NCBI RefSeq assembly: GCF_037908215.1
Contig: NZ_JBBLZC010000004.1
Coordinates: forward strand, 62,001 to 126,000
From: Benzoatithermus flavus
GTDB taxonomy: Bacteria > Pseudomonadota > Alphaproteobacteria > Geminicoccales > Geminicoccaceae
Reading direction: 5' to 3'
Length of the DNA stretch: 64,000 bases
Below the pieces are notes generated by a model that worked only from the letters and a program-made list of their open reading frames with translations, was not told where the DNA came from and did no database searches. The position numbers were made by a program, and so were the translations under genes. This document shows positions 24,202 through 33,218 of this stretch, in pieces; the stretch's first letter is position 1; each line of letters starts with the position of its first letter.

Positions 24202-25377
24202 TCAGGTCAGGTCGCTCGTGAGCGCGAAGGGCGAGAAGGTCGCGGGCAACTGGTCCGGGCGGCGGTCGCGGCAGGTCTCGAGATAGTCCGTGGATTGCAT
24301 CTCCATGAGCCGGCTCACCGTGCGCTGGAACTCGAAGGCGCCGTCGCCGCTGGCATAGAGCCTCTCGGGCGGTGCTTCGGCCGCGACGAACAGCATCGCC
24401 CGCCGCTCGTAGAGCGCGTCGACCAGCGTCATGAACCGCCGCGCCTCGTTGCGCTTGTCGGGTGTCAGCAGCGGCACGCCGTTCAGAATCAGCGTGTGGT
24501 AGCGCTCGGTCAGCGCCAGATAGTCGGCCGCTCCCAGCGCCCGCTCGCACAGGTCCGCGAACTCGAGCCAGGCCACCCCGTCCGCGGCCTTGGGCACGAC
24601 GAGGCGGCGCGTGCCGACCGAGATCTCCTCCGCCTTCGGCTCCTCGCCGTCGGCGAGCGTGCGGAACACCTGCTCCAGCCGCGCCGTGGCCTCTGCACCC
24701 AGCGGGTGATGGTAGACCGGCATGTCGCGCAGCCGCTGCAGCCGGTAATCGACCGGCCCTTCCAGGGCCACCACATCGACCTTGCGCAGGAGCAGGTCGA
24801 TGAACGGCAGGAAACGGTCGCGGTTGAGGCCGTTCTCGTAGAGCCGCCGCGGCGGCCAGTTCGAGGTGGCGACCACGACCACCCCCTGCTCGAACAGGCC
24901 CTCGAACAGCCGGCCCAGGACCATCGCATCGGCGATGTTGACGACGTGGAACTCGTCGAAGCACAGGAGCCGGCTCTCCTTGGCCAGCTCGGCGGCCAGG
25001 ACCTTGAGCGGGTCCGGGCGGTTGCCGTCCTGCCGCAGCGCGTGCAGACGCCGCTGCACCTCGAGCATGAACGCATGGAAGTGGACCCGGCGCTTGGGCT
25101 CGGTCGGGGCCGCCTCGTAAAAGAGGTCCATGAGCATCGACTTGCCCCGGCCGACATCGCCGTGGAGATAGACTCCCTTCGGAGCCGGCGGCTCGGGCTC
25201 GCTGCGGCGGACGAAGAGGCCGAGCAGGCTGCTCCCGCCGGAAGACCGCGCCGCCGGACGCCAGCTCGCGAGCTCGCGGGCGAGCCGGTCGAGACGTTCG
25301 GCGGCCGCGAGCTGCAGCGGGTCGGCGCGCAGCTCGCCGCTCGCGATCCTGGCCTGAAGGCGCTGCAGCGGCATCAT
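24202..25377 (-). CDS. zapE: Cell division AAA+ ATPase ZapE (AFG1 family)
   Basis: An AFG1/Lace1-type ATPase; in bacteria it acts at the Z-ring under stress and low oxygen. The 391 residues begin MMPLQRLQARIASGELRADPLQ, with Walker A as YLHGDVGRGKSMLMDLFYEA (around residue 73-80), Walker B as LLCFDEFHVVNIADAM, the sensor stretch VVVATSNWPPRRLYENGLNRDRFLPFI, and the family-specific WLEFADLCERALGAADYLAL and DKRNEARRFMTLVDALYE blocks. All nucleotide-binding residues are present. Whether translation starts at Met1 or Met2 is uncertain by one codon. The gene is separate from its neighbours. Confidence 0.94.
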   Translation of the reverse strand: MMPLQRLQARIASGELRADPLQLAAAERLDRLARELASWRPAARSSGGSSLLGLFVRRSEPEPPAPKGVYLHGDVGRGKSMLMDLFYEAAPTEPKRRVHFHAFMLEVQRRLHALRQDGNRPDPLKVLAAELAKESRLLCFDEFHVVNIADAMVLGRLFEGLFEQGVVVVATSNWPPRRLYENGLNRDRFLPFIDLLLRKVDVVALEGPVDYRLQRLRDMPVYHHPLGAEATARLEQVFRTLADGEEPKAEEISVGTRRLVVPKAADGVAWLEFADLCERALGAADYLALTERYHTLILNGVPLLTPDKRNEARRFMTLVDALYERRAMLFVAAEAPPERLYASGDGAFEFQRTVSRLMEMQSTDYLETCRDRRPDQLPATFSPFALTSDLT

Positions 25378-25468
25378 GGGCGTCTGGTCCTCGTCTTCGC
25401 CGTCCGCTCTAGCGGATCGCGGCCGGCGAGGTCTACGGCTTCGCTGCTGCAGATGCGAAGAGGAGCCC

Positions 25469-26383
25469 TCAGCGGCGCCGCAGGCTCGCGATCTGGGCCA
25501 GAAGAGCCCCGACGACGACCAGCACCGCCCCCATCACCTGCTGCGGCACTACCCGGCCGCCGAAAGCGAGCGCGATCAGCATCACGTAGAACGGGGCGAG
25601 GTTGGTGTGGATCGCGGCCACGGTGACGCCCAGGAGCCGGGCGCAGGTGAACCAGAGCAGGGTCGAGAGTCCGATCGCGGCCATGCTCATCCAGGCGAGC
25701 ACGACGAGCGCCGACGGGCTCGGATCGAAGCGTGGCGCCGCGAACCCCGATGCCAACGCCATGGCGCCGACGAGCCCCACGACGGCAGCGCCCGCGGCCA
25801 TGGTGAGGCCGCTGATGGCGAGATCGCCGAGGCCGGCGAGCCGCCGCAGCGCCGCGCGCGAGTACCAGATCCACAGGACCATCGAGGCCAGCACCAGCAC
25901 CTCGCCACCGCGCGGGCCCGCGGCCGGACCGCTGCCGGCGAGGCTCGCGAGGCTGCCGCCCAGGATCGCGAGCAGGATGCCGGCGAGCACCGGCGCTCGC
26001 GGACGCTCGCCGTCGAGCGCCCAGCCCATGACGGCCGAGATCAGCGGCAGCATGGTGCTGAGGACCGCGACCGTCACCGCATCGGCGCGCGTCTGACCCA
26101 GGATCAGGAGGAAGACGGGTGCTGCGACGCCGAGAGCGCCGAGGTACAGCACGTCGCGCCAGGGAGCACGGCGCAGCTCCGCGCCGCGCCCGGTCGCGAG
26201 CGCCAGGAAGGCGAGGCAGAGCGCTGCGCCCGCCAGCCGGGCGAAGCACAAGAGCAGGGGATCCCAGCCGCGGAGCAGATGCTCGGTCGCGGGGAACGAG
26301 CTCGCCCACAAGGCCGTGCCGAGCAAGGCCAGGAGATTGCCACCCAGCGCCGGGGAGCCGACGACCGCCTGCGAAGGATGCAT
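25469..26383 (-). CDS. EamA/DMT-family permease
   Basis: A drug/metabolite transporter superfamily protein, 304 residues with ten predicted membrane helices in two EamA repeats (first about residues 15-145, second about 155-295). Family traits are LLGTALWASSFPATEHLLRGWDPLLLCFARL in the first repeat and WFTCARLLGVTVAAIHTNLAPFYVMLIALAFGGR in the second. The substrate cannot be read from sequence. The ORF is open upstream for 62 codons, but the ATG at MHPSQAVVGSPALGGNLLALLG gives the usual short start. The gene faces away from the MAPEG gene across a 286-bp gap. Confidence 0.87.
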   Translation of the reverse strand: MHPSQAVVGSPALGGNLLALLGTALWASSFPATEHLLRGWDPLLLCFARLAGAALCLAFLALATGRGAELRRAPWRDVLYLGALGVAAPVFLLILGQTRADAVTVAVLSTMLPLISAVMGWALDGERPRAPVLAGILLAILGGSLASLAGSGPAAGPRGGEVLVLASMVLWIWYSRAALRRLAGLGDLAISGLTMAAGAAVVGLVGAMALASGFAAPRFDPSPSALVVLAWMSMAAIGLSTLLWFTCARLLGVTVAAIHTNLAPFYVMLIALAFGGRVVPQQVMGAVLVVVGALLAQIASLRRR

Positions 26384-26669
26384 GAGCCCGACCTCGTTCG
26401 CATCGGCCGACACAGTGGGGCCGGAACGAGCCGGCTTGCAAGGGCCGGATGCGCCGAGGCGGCGGCGCCGGTGCTCGCCGTGCCGGGATCCGCCGCGCGG
26501 CTCGTTACAGCGGCAGCCCGGCGCCTCCACAACTCCTAGGATCCAACCGCCTCGGGCAATTCTCAGCATTGGTGCGCGCGGCCGGATCGGCTAGAGGAAG
26601 GCGTCGGCGGCATCGGCCGCGCGGTGCGTGCCCCGAGCGGTGCTCCACGAGACGAGATCACGACCACCG

Positions 26670-27056
26670 ATGATAACGACCCTGTTCGCCGTCCTGCTGG
26701 CCGGCCTCTACATGTGCGTGGCCTGGTACATGATCTGGCTGCGACGTCTGTCCCGGAAGAAGCAGGTCGACTGGCCGCTGCGCTGGTACGACCGCTGCGG
26801 CCACGGCCGGGATCACATGGCGCAGTACATGCCGCTCGCCCTGCTCCTGATGTTCCTGATCGAGCGCGGCGGCGCCTCGCCGGCCGTCATGTGGCTCGAG
26901 GGCCTGCTCCTGACCGCGGGATTCCTCCTTCATCTCTGGGGCTTCGCCCAGTACCCCGGCAACTACACGACCCCGGCCATCGGCACGGTGCTGATCACGG
27001 CGGTCTACGCCATCGCCTGCCTGCTCGGGCTCGGCCAGTATCTGGGCCTCGCCTGA
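26670..27056 (+). CDS. MAPEG-family membrane protein
   Basis: A small integral membrane protein of the MAPEG superfamily (membrane-associated proteins in eicosanoid and glutathione metabolism). The 128 residues hold four membrane helices; features are MITTLFAVLLAGLYMCVAWYMIWLRR, a cytoplasmic loop with RWYDRCGHGRDHMAQYMPLALLLMFLIE, and GLLLTAGFLLHLWGFAQY. The usual arginine for glutathione binding may be in the RDH loop, but this is not certain. The ATG at 26670 is chosen because it starts the first membrane helix; the frame begins 14 codons earlier. A glutathione-related role would match the GST-type gene at 37.2 kb only in theme. Confidence 0.75.
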   Translation: MITTLFAVLLAGLYMCVAWYMIWLRRLSRKKQVDWPLRWYDRCGHGRDHMAQYMPLALLLMFLIERGGASPAVMWLEGLLLTAGFLLHLWGFAQYPGNYTTPAIGTVLITAVYAIACLLGLGQYLGLA

Positions 27057-27083
27057 GCCGTCACGCGACCGAGGGGACGATCC

Positions 27084-27479
27084 ATGACCACGACGATCAG
27101 CGTCGACGACGCGCTCAACTTCATCCTCACGAAGCTCAGGACCGAGGGGCCGGCCAAGTTCGACCGCGACGGCTTCGATTTCTGGGTCAGCGACTACGCC
27201 GCCCGCTATCTCGAGGAGGTGCAGGGCATCCGGCCGCGGCCGCCGATCGAGGACCAGCGCACCTACGACGCCTCGGTGCCGTTCTTCGACGCGGCCTGGG
27301 AGCTCGCCCGGCGGGGGATCTTGCGGCCGTCGGTGCGCAACTCCTTCATGCAGTGGGCCGCCCGCTACTCGACCGGCGGCGGCTACACCCTGACCCAGAT
27401 CGGCGCCGAATGGCTCGCCGGCCTGGATGGCACCCGGCTCAGCATCCGCGACGATTGGGGCCCGTTCGCGGGCCGCTGA
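27084..27479 (+). CDS. Unknown conserved-looking protein, 131 residues
   Basis: I do not recognise a named family. The protein is soluble, with no signal peptide: an N-terminal helix (SVDDALNFILTKLRTEG), an aromatic segment (FDFWVSDYAARYLEEVQG), then FFDAAWELARRGILRPSVR and a C-terminal YTLTQIGAEWLAGLD that has the feel of a winged-helix end (helix, strand, turn, strand, helix). It follows the MAPEG gene by 27 bases with a GAGGGGACG ribosome-binding site and is probably cotranscribed with it. A hairpin follows its stop. Confidence 0.6.
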   Translation: MTTTISVDDALNFILTKLRTEGPAKFDRDGFDFWVSDYAARYLEEVQGIRPRPPIEDQRTYDASVPFFDAAWELARRGILRPSVRNSFMQWAARYSTGGGYTLTQIGAEWLAGLDGTRLSIRDDWGPFAGR

Positions 27480-27492
27480 ACGGAACCGCCCG

Positions 27493-27521
27493 CCCTTCCC
27501 GGCCGAAGTCGCCGGGAAGGG
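27493..27521. terminator. Perfect 11-bp hairpin between convergent genes
   Basis: CCCTTCCCGGC and GCCGGGAAGGG are exact inverted repeats separated by a 7-base loop (CGAAGTC). They lie in the 58-bp gap between the unknown gene ending at 27479 and the flippase gene ending at 27538, so the hairpin could end transcripts from both sides. There is no T tract, which is common for GC-rich genomes. Confidence 0.6.
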
Positions 27522-27537
27522 ATCCGGCGTAGCCGCC

Positions 27538-28989
27538 CTACTCGGTAGCGAGCTTCGGCTCCGCCGGCGTCTTCGGCCGCTTCAACATGGCGAGAAGATG
27601 AGCCGGGACGGCGCGGGTGACGAGCAGGAGCGCGAGATAGACGAGCCCGGTGGCGGCGGCACCCGGGATCCAGGGCAGGTCGCGCACGAGCGGCAGGCGG
27701 GCGACGAGGTAGGCGAGTGCGGCGCAGCCCAGGGCCTTCGCCGGGATGATCCAGGACGGCCCCACCCCGGCAACACGGCGCAGGACCCCGAGTGCTACGA
27801 GGAACACGGCCGCCTCGCCGACGAGGAGGCCCGCGGCGGCCCCGGCCGGGCCGAGCCAGGGGACGAAGAGGAAGAACGACGCCACCCCGAGCACGGCCGC
27901 GACCACGTAGCCGCGCAAGAGATCGGCCTGACGGTCGAGGGCGGTCACGGCGAAGCGGCAGATCAGGCACAAGGGATAGAGCGCGATCAAGGGCGCCAGT
28001 GCTGCGAGCGAGTCGCCCGCGGCGGCGAAGCCGTGCCCGCCGATGAGAGTGGCGATCGGGGCAGCGAAGGCCACCGACAGCATGGCGGCACCGATCGAGC
28101 CCACCGCCAGCGTGTCGAAGCCGTCGCGCAGGTGCGCCGCGAACGCGCCCGTGTCCTTGCCGGCATGGCGCGAGAGCAGCGGCATGATCAGGCCCGCGTA
28201 CATGAGCGCGAAGCCGACGAAGGTGTCGAGGATCTGCCGTCCGACGCTGTAGAGGCCGACATCGGCCGCAGGGCGCAGGAGCGAGAGCACGATCACGTCG
28301 GTCTTGTAGTAGGTCTGCTGCAGGATCTGAGCACCCGCGATCGGCAGGGCCGGAATCAGGAGCCCCTTCCAGCTCGCGAGGCCTATCTGGAGTCGGAACG
28401 GCACGAGGCGCCAGGCAGCCCACCAGGAGATCGCGAGCGTGAGCAGGTTGCCGAGGACGAACGCGAGCAGCACCGGGATCACCCCCGCACCGGCCTGCAG
28501 CATCACGAGGATCAGGCCGAGCGTCAGCATCCCGCCCGCGACCTCGGCCGCCACCGGCGGCGCCTGGCGGAGCTTCTCCTGGAACACGCCCGTGAGGAGC
28601 TGATGCGCGGCAAGGGCGATGAAGCCCGGAACGCCGAGCAGGATGCCCCAGCGCACCACGGGCTCGTAAGGGAAGAGCCAAGCGAGCCCCGCAGCGCCGA
28701 TCAGGAGCACGGTGGCGCTCACGAGGCGCAAGCTCAGGGCCTGCCCCAGAAGCGTCGGCTGGTGCGCGCCTTCGCGCGAGAACTCGCGCACGAAGATCAG
28801 GTGCAACCCGAGATAGGAGAAGATGCCGGCGAGCCCGAGATAGGCGGTGATGCTGCGATAGAAGCCGAACCCGGTCGGCTCCAGGCTGCGGGTCAGGAGC
28901 ACCATCGTGACGAGGCTCATGACGATCGTCAGCACCCGGCCGACCGTCAGGAGCAGCATGTTCAGCGTCAGCGAGCGCGCGAGGCTCAT
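27538..28989 (-). CDS. Oligosaccharide/polysaccharide flippase (Wzx-like, MOP superfamily)
   Basis: An integral membrane protein of 483 residues with about 14 helices, typical of lipid-linked oligosaccharide flippases. The N-terminus MSLARSLTLNMLLLTVGRVLTIVMSLVTMVLLTRSLEPTGFGFYRSITAYLGLAGIFSYLGL matches the Polysacc_synt family, and YYKTDVIVLSLLRPAADVGLYSVG is the conserved central motif. No glycosyltransferases lie next to it, so the polysaccharide it serves is unknown. The chosen ATG removes 63 codons of upstream frame with no likeness. Confidence 0.87.
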   Translation of the reverse strand: MSLARSLTLNMLLLTVGRVLTIVMSLVTMVLLTRSLEPTGFGFYRSITAYLGLAGIFSYLGLHLIFVREFSREGAHQPTLLGQALSLRLVSATVLLIGAAGLAWLFPYEPVVRWGILLGVPGFIALAAHQLLTGVFQEKLRQAPPVAAEVAGGMLTLGLILVMLQAGAGVIPVLLAFVLGNLLTLAISWWAAWRLVPFRLQIGLASWKGLLIPALPIAGAQILQQTYYKTDVIVLSLLRPAADVGLYSVGRQILDTFVGFALMYAGLIMPLLSRHAGKDTGAFAAHLRDGFDTLAVGSIGAAMLSVAFAAPIATLIGGHGFAAAGDSLAALAPLIALYPLCLICRFAVTALDRQADLLRGYVVAAVLGVASFFLFVPWLGPAGAAAGLLVGEAAVFLVALGVLRRVAGVGPSWIIPAKALGCAALAYLVARLPLVRDLPWIPGAAATGLVYLALLLVTRAVPAHLLAMLKRPKTPAEPKLATE

Positions 28990-29110
28990 GCGCGAAAGGC
29001 CTTCTCTCGTGCCACCGGCGCCCCGGTGCGATCCGTCCTGGTGGAGCGATGGCACAGGAGCGCCGCACCGCGCAACGCTCGCCGCGTCGCACGAAGGGCG
29101 GATCCTGCCG

Positions 29111-30205
29111 CTACACCCACCCGCCGAGCTCGGCAAGGGCCAGATCCTCGAGGAAGGCGATGTGGCCGTCGCCGTCATTGAGGCAGGGAATGTAGGTGAA
29201 GCGCTCGCCTCCGGCCTCGAGGAAGAGCCTGCGGTTCTCGCCCTGGATCTCCTCGAGCGTCTCGAGGCAGTCGGTGGCGAAGGCGGGCGAGATCACCGCC
29301 ACCTTCCTGATGCCCTTGCCCGGCAGCGCCTTCATCGTCTCGTCGAGATAGGGCTGCAGCCACTCCTCGCTGCCGAAGCGCGACTGGAAGCAGACCATGA
29401 TCCGCTCTGGCCCCCAGCCCAGCGCCTCGCGCACGAGCCGCGTCGTCTTCTGGCAGTGGCAATGGTAAGGGTCGCCCTGGAGCAGGAGGCGCTTCGGCAT
29501 GCCGTGGTAGGAGAAGACGACGCGATCGGGCTGCCAGTCGAGCCCGGCGAGATGGCTCCGGATACTGTCGGCCAGAAGCCCGATATAGCGGGGATGGTCG
29601 TGATAGGGCCCCATCGTGCGCACGGCCGGCTGCCAGCGCATCTGCTTCAGGGCGTCGAACGCCTTGTCGTAGGCCGTGGCGGTGGTGGGTGCGGCGTATT
29701 GCGGGTAGAGCGCCATCAGCAGCAGCCGGTCGCAGCCCTGCGCTACCAGCCGGTCGAGCACGCTCTTGATGCTCGGATTGCCGTAGCGCATGGCCCAATC
29801 GACCACGAGCCTGGGATCGCGGGCGGCAAGCCTCGCCCCGAGCTTCTCCGCCTGGCTCCGGGTCACGGTCTTGAGCGGGCTCTCGTTCAGCTCCCTGTTC
29901 CAGATCGTCTCGTAGTCCCTGCCCTTGCTCTTCGGCCGCCTGCTCAGGATCACGAGCTGCAGGAGCGGCTGCCAGAGCCAGGACGGATAGTCGATCACCC
30001 GCTTGTCGGACAGGAACTCGCTCAGGTAGCGCCGCATCGACCAGTAGTCGGTGGCATCGGGCGTGCCGAGATTCATGAGCACGACCCCGATCCGCCGCTT
30101 CTGCACCCGCGGATGATCCGCCGGCAGCGGCCCCACATCGGCAGAGGCGGGCGCCCCGGCGCCCGCCGCTCCTTGCCCCCGCGTCATCATCCCCGCTGCG
30201 TCCAT
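29111..30205 (-). CDS. hemH: Ferrochelatase
   Basis: Inserts Fe2+ into protoporphyrin IX to make protoheme, the last step of heme synthesis; peripheral to the inner membrane. The 364 residues contain VLMNLGTPDATDYWSMRRYLSEFLSDKRVID, LNESPLKTVTRSQAEKL, MRYGNPSIKSVLD, VVFSYHGMPKRLLLQGDPYHCHCQKTTRLV with the catalytic His of SYHG, and SPAFATDCLETLEEIQGENR with the metal-site Glu. The start is uncertain: MDAAGMMTRG gives a 35-residue low-complexity leader before the conserved region, and in-frame ATGs at the second and third Met are also possible. Confidence 0.95.
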   Translation of the reverse strand: MDAAGMMTRGQGAAGAGAPASADVGPLPADHPRVQKRRIGVVLMNLGTPDATDYWSMRRYLSEFLSDKRVIDYPSWLWQPLLQLVILSRRPKSKGRDYETIWNRELNESPLKTVTRSQAEKLGARLAARDPRLVVDWAMRYGNPSIKSVLDRLVAQGCDRLLLMALYPQYAAPTTATAYDKAFDALKQMRWQPAVRTMGPYHDHPRYIGLLADSIRSHLAGLDWQPDRVVFSYHGMPKRLLLQGDPYHCHCQKTTRLVREALGWGPERIMVCFQSRFGSEEWLQPYLDETMKALPGKGIRKVAVISPAFATDCLETLEEIQGENRRLFLEAGGERFTYIPCLNDGDGHIAFLEDLALAELGGWV

Positions 30206-30468
30206 CGTCTCACCCGTGATCTCTCGTCCTGGCCGGGCAGATAGGCGGACCCGACGGCGCGGCAAGATGGCGAGGCGAAGCACGAAGGGTTAGAGCCTGC
30301 AGAGCTCGCGCACCCGATCGTGCAGCCGGCTGCAGACCGCGGGAGCCGCACCAATCTCGCTGAACATCGGCGGTCGGCTTCGCCACGCTGCTCAGCCGCG
30401 CCGACTGGCCCGGCGGTCATCGTGCCTTGCAACCTTTCCGGCCTTCCCGGTTCCTGGAAGGTGCGGCG

Positions 30469-30655
30469 ATGGGCACGGCGCGGAACGCTTTGGCCGCGCA
30501 TCGGGCACGCCGGAAGGAACGCGACATCGCGCGTATCGAGGCGCAGGTTCCGGCGAGCGATGCCGGGCCGATGGCTATCGGCACCTGCCATGCGCCGCGC
30601 TCATCCGCATCCTGCCCGCCGGCCGATTGCCGCCCGCCACCGCCGTCGCTAGAGT
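30469..30655 (+). pseudogene. Fragment resembling a small antitoxin-like gene
   Basis: The ATG frame reads MGTARNALAAHRARRKERD then IARIEAQVPASDA. A short run of this type (A-x-x-A-H-R-x-R-x-x-x-R-G/D-I-x-R-x-E-x-Q-V) begins many short DNA-binding antitoxin-like proteins of Rhodospirillales. After SDA the likeness ends; a continuation resembling AALIRILPAGRL appears in another frame some 30 bases on, suggesting a frameshift or small insertion. No toxin gene follows. The whole 30206-30737 stretch between hemH and the aminotransferase holds nothing else I can call; upstream of 30469 it shows no gene. Confidence 0.35.
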
Positions 30656-30737
30656 GCGCCGATCGTGAGCAGACGCTGGACAGCCGGCCGCAGCGGAAGG
30701 CCCGTTCCGGCGAGCGCGGCCCTAAAGGAGCAGCAGG

Positions 30738-32123
30738 ATGACCCTGGCGCCCAACTCGCTGCAGGCGCGCGACATTGCCTACACCGTCCACCCCTACACC
30801 AACCTCCGCCAGCACGAGCAGCAGGGGCCGCTCGTCATCACCGGCGGCAAGGGGATCTACGTCACCGACGACGACGGCAAGGATTACATCGAGGGCTTGG
30901 CCGGCTTGTGGTGCACGTCGCTGGGCTTCAGCGAGAAGCGCCTGGTCGAGGCGGCGCGCCGGCAGATGGAGCGCATGCCCTACACCCATACCTTCGCCGG
31001 CCGCTCGTCCGAGCCCGTGATCGAGCTGGCCGAGAAGCTGATCGGTATCGCACCTGCCCCCATCAGGAAGGCCTACTTCGTCAATTCCGGCTCGGAAGCG
31101 ATCGACACCGCGATCAAGCTGATCTGGTACTACCAGAACGCGCGCGGCCTGCCACAGAAGAAGAAGATCATCGCCCGCCAGCGCGCCTATCACGGCATCA
31201 CGCTCGCCGGTGGCCATCTCACGGCCTCGCTCGCCTACACCTCGAGCGGCTTCGACCTGCCGATGATGGACCGCTTCCGGCACGTCACCGCCCCCTCCTA
31301 TTACCGCTACGGCCTCGAGGGCGAGAGCGAGGCCCAGTTCGTGGACCGGCTCGCCGACGAGCTCGAGCAGCTCATCCTCGCCGAGGGCCCGGAGACGGTG
31401 GCGGCGTTCTTCGCCGAGCCCGTGCAGGGGGCGGGCGGCGTCATCGTCCCGCCCAAGGGCTATTTCGAGAAGGTCCAGGCGATCCTCAAGAAATACGACG
31501 TGCTGTTCGTCGCCGACGAGGTGATCTGTGGCTTCGGCCGCACCGGCAACTGGTGGGGCTGCAACACCTTCGATATCGCCCCCGACCTCGTCACCTGCGC
31601 CAAGCAGCTCAGCTCGGCCTATCTGCCGATCGCGGGCCTTCTGATGAGCGACGCCTTCTATCAGGTCCTGGCCGACCAGAGCGCCAATCTCGGCACGCTC
31701 GGCGTCGGCTACACCTATGGCGGCCATCCCGTCGCGGCCGCGGTGGCGCTGGAGACGCTCAAGATCTACGAGAGCGACCACACGATCGAGCACGTGCAGG
31801 CGGTGGCGCCCCGCTTCCTCGAGCGGCTGCGCCGGCTCGAGAGCCATCCTCTGGTCGGCGAGGCGCGCGGTGTCGGCCTGATCGGCGGCATCGAGATCGT
31901 CAAGGACAAGGCCACGAAGGAGCAGTTCGACCAGCAGCTCAAGGCCAACGCGCAGGTCGTGGCCAAGTGCCTCGCTCACGGCCTGATCTTAAGGCCGCTG
32001 CCGGGCGACACGATCGGGATCTGCCCGCCCTTGATCATCAGCGAGCAGGAGATCGATCTCCTGTTCGACCGGCTCGAGGCCGGGCTCGACGATGCGCTGG
32101 GCGTCATGCCCATGGCGGCCTGA
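30738..32123 (+). CDS. Class III aminotransferase (omega-amino acid:pyruvate type)
   Basis: A PLP-dependent aminotransferase of fold type I, 461 residues. Family marks are YIEGLAGLWCTSLGFSEKRLVEAA, FVNSGSEAIDTAIKLIWYYQNARG (phosphate cup), AYHGITLAGGHLT, FFAEPVQGAGGVIVPPKGYFEKV, FVADEVICGFGRTGNWWGC (cofactor Asp) and DLVTCAKQLSSAYLPIAG with the PLP lysine. This sequence type acts on terminal amines such as beta-alanine, GABA or putrescine with pyruvate as acceptor. The agmatinase gene at 45 kb makes putrescine, so a polyamine role is possible but unproven. A good AAGGAGCAGCAGG ribosome-binding site precedes the ATG. Confidence 0.93.
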   Translation: MTLAPNSLQARDIAYTVHPYTNLRQHEQQGPLVITGGKGIYVTDDDGKDYIEGLAGLWCTSLGFSEKRLVEAARRQMERMPYTHTFAGRSSEPVIELAEKLIGIAPAPIRKAYFVNSGSEAIDTAIKLIWYYQNARGLPQKKKIIARQRAYHGITLAGGHLTASLAYTSSGFDLPMMDRFRHVTAPSYYRYGLEGESEAQFVDRLADELEQLILAEGPETVAAFFAEPVQGAGGVIVPPKGYFEKVQAILKKYDVLFVADEVICGFGRTGNWWGCNTFDIAPDLVTCAKQLSSAYLPIAGLLMSDAFYQVLADQSANLGTLGVGYTYGGHPVAAAVALETLKIYESDHTIEHVQAVAPRFLERLRRLESHPLVGEARGVGLIGGIEIVKDKATKEQFDQQLKANAQVVAKCLAHGLILRPLPGDTIGICPPLIISEQEIDLLFDRLEAGLDDALGVMPMAA

Positions 32124-32144
32124 GCGGATCGGCCGTCGGGTTCC

Positions 32145-32333
32145 GTGGCCGAGCCGCATCCCTGGCTGATGCCCCTGTCCCGCCGTGTGGCGGTGCTGGG
32201 GCTCGCCGTGGCCTGGCTCGCTTTCGAGGGCTGGTACGAGCCCGGCGGCTTATGGTTCTGGCTCGCCCTCGGCGTCGTCGCCTACGGCGTGTGGGACTTC
32301 TTCCTCTCTGGCACTTACCCGAGCCGGGGCTAA
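32145..32333 (+). CDS. Small membrane protein, unknown
   Basis: A 62-residue ORF starting at GTG with two hydrophobic segments: LSRRVAVLGLAVAWLAFEGWY and LWFWLALGVVAYGVWDFFL. The aromatic-rich second helix and short polar ends suggest a tiny inner-membrane protein. It follows the aminotransferase by 21 bases in the same direction and precedes the methyltransferase by 42 bases, so the three may be cotranscribed. No family recognised. Confidence 0.55.
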   Translation: MAEPHPWLMPLSRRVAVLGLAVAWLAFEGWYEPGGLWFWLALGVVAYGVWDFFLSGTYPSRG

Positions 32334-32375
32334 CATCGCCCCTGGGGAGTGCTCGTGCTCCTTGGGGAGGTCACC

Positions 32376-33206
32376 ATGACGCTGCAGACCGACGTCGCCG
32401 CCCATTACGGCCGCGACGAGCTTCTGGCCCGGCTCGACGCGGCGCTGCGCCAGCTCGGCAAGGACCCGACCCGGCTCACGATCGACGATCTGGCGCCGAT
32501 CGACGAGTTCCACGCCCGCGGCCGTGAGGCGACGGTCGAGATCGCGGCGGCTCTGCCTGCCGGCATCACGGGCGAGGTGCTCGACATCGGCAGCGGCATC
32601 GGCGGCCCGGCGCGTTATCTCGCCGCCAGGTATGGGCTCGAGGTCGCGGGCATCGACCTGACGCCGCAATGTGTCGCCACAGCACGGGAGCTGACCCGGC
32701 GCTGTGGCCTCGAAGATCGCGTGCGCTTTCTCGAGGCCGACGCTACCCGGATGCCGTTCGCGAGCGGCAGTTTCGCTGCGGCCGTGACGGTGCACGCCGC
32801 CATGAACATCGCCGACAAGGAGGCGCTCTATGGCGAGACCGCGCGCGTGCTCGTGCCCGGCGCCGCGTTCGTGATCTACGACATCCTGCAGGGGCCGGGC
32901 GGCGAGGTCGCCTACCCGACCCCGTGGTCGATGGACGGCAGGACGAGCTTTCTCGTCGATCCGCCGGCCTTGTGCCGGCTGCTCGCGGATGCCGGCTTCG
33001 AGGTGCTCGAGATACGCGACCGGACGGCCGAGAGCATCGAATGGTTCGAGGCGATGGCGGCGCGGGCCGCGGCTGCGGGCGGCCCGCCGCCCGTGGGCCT
33101 CCACCTGCTGTTCGGGCCGGTCTTCGCCGAGATGCGCGACAATCTCCTACGCAACTTGCGCGAGGCCAGGATCGCCCCGACCCTGATCCGCGCCGTGCGA
33201 CGCTGA
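32376..33206 (+). CDS. SAM-dependent methyltransferase (class I)
   Basis: A 276-residue methyltransferase. The SAM-binding motif I is VLDIGSGIGGPARYLAARYGLEVAGIDLTPQCV (about residues 68-100), followed by LEADATRMPFASGSFAAAVTVHAAMNIADKEALYGETARVLVPGAAFVIYDIL, the pattern of the UbiE/sterol/glycine-sarcosine methyltransferase group. The N-terminus VAAHYGRDELLARLDAALRQLGKDPTRLTIDDLAPIDEFHARG is like that of the sarcosine/dimethylglycine type and of arsenite-like methyltransferases without their cysteines. The ATG follows TTGGGGAGG closely. The substrate is not known. Confidence 0.85.
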   Translation: MTLQTDVAAHYGRDELLARLDAALRQLGKDPTRLTIDDLAPIDEFHARGREATVEIAAALPAGITGEVLDIGSGIGGPARYLAARYGLEVAGIDLTPQCVATARELTRRCGLEDRVRFLEADATRMPFASGSFAAAVTVHAAMNIADKEALYGETARVLVPGAAFVIYDILQGPGGEVAYPTPWSMDGRTSFLVDPPALCRLLADAGFEVLEIRDRTAESIEWFEAMAARAAAAGGPPPVGLHLLFGPVFAEMRDNLLRNLREARIAPTLIRAVRR

Positions 33207-33218
33207 GGGCGGCCTTCT

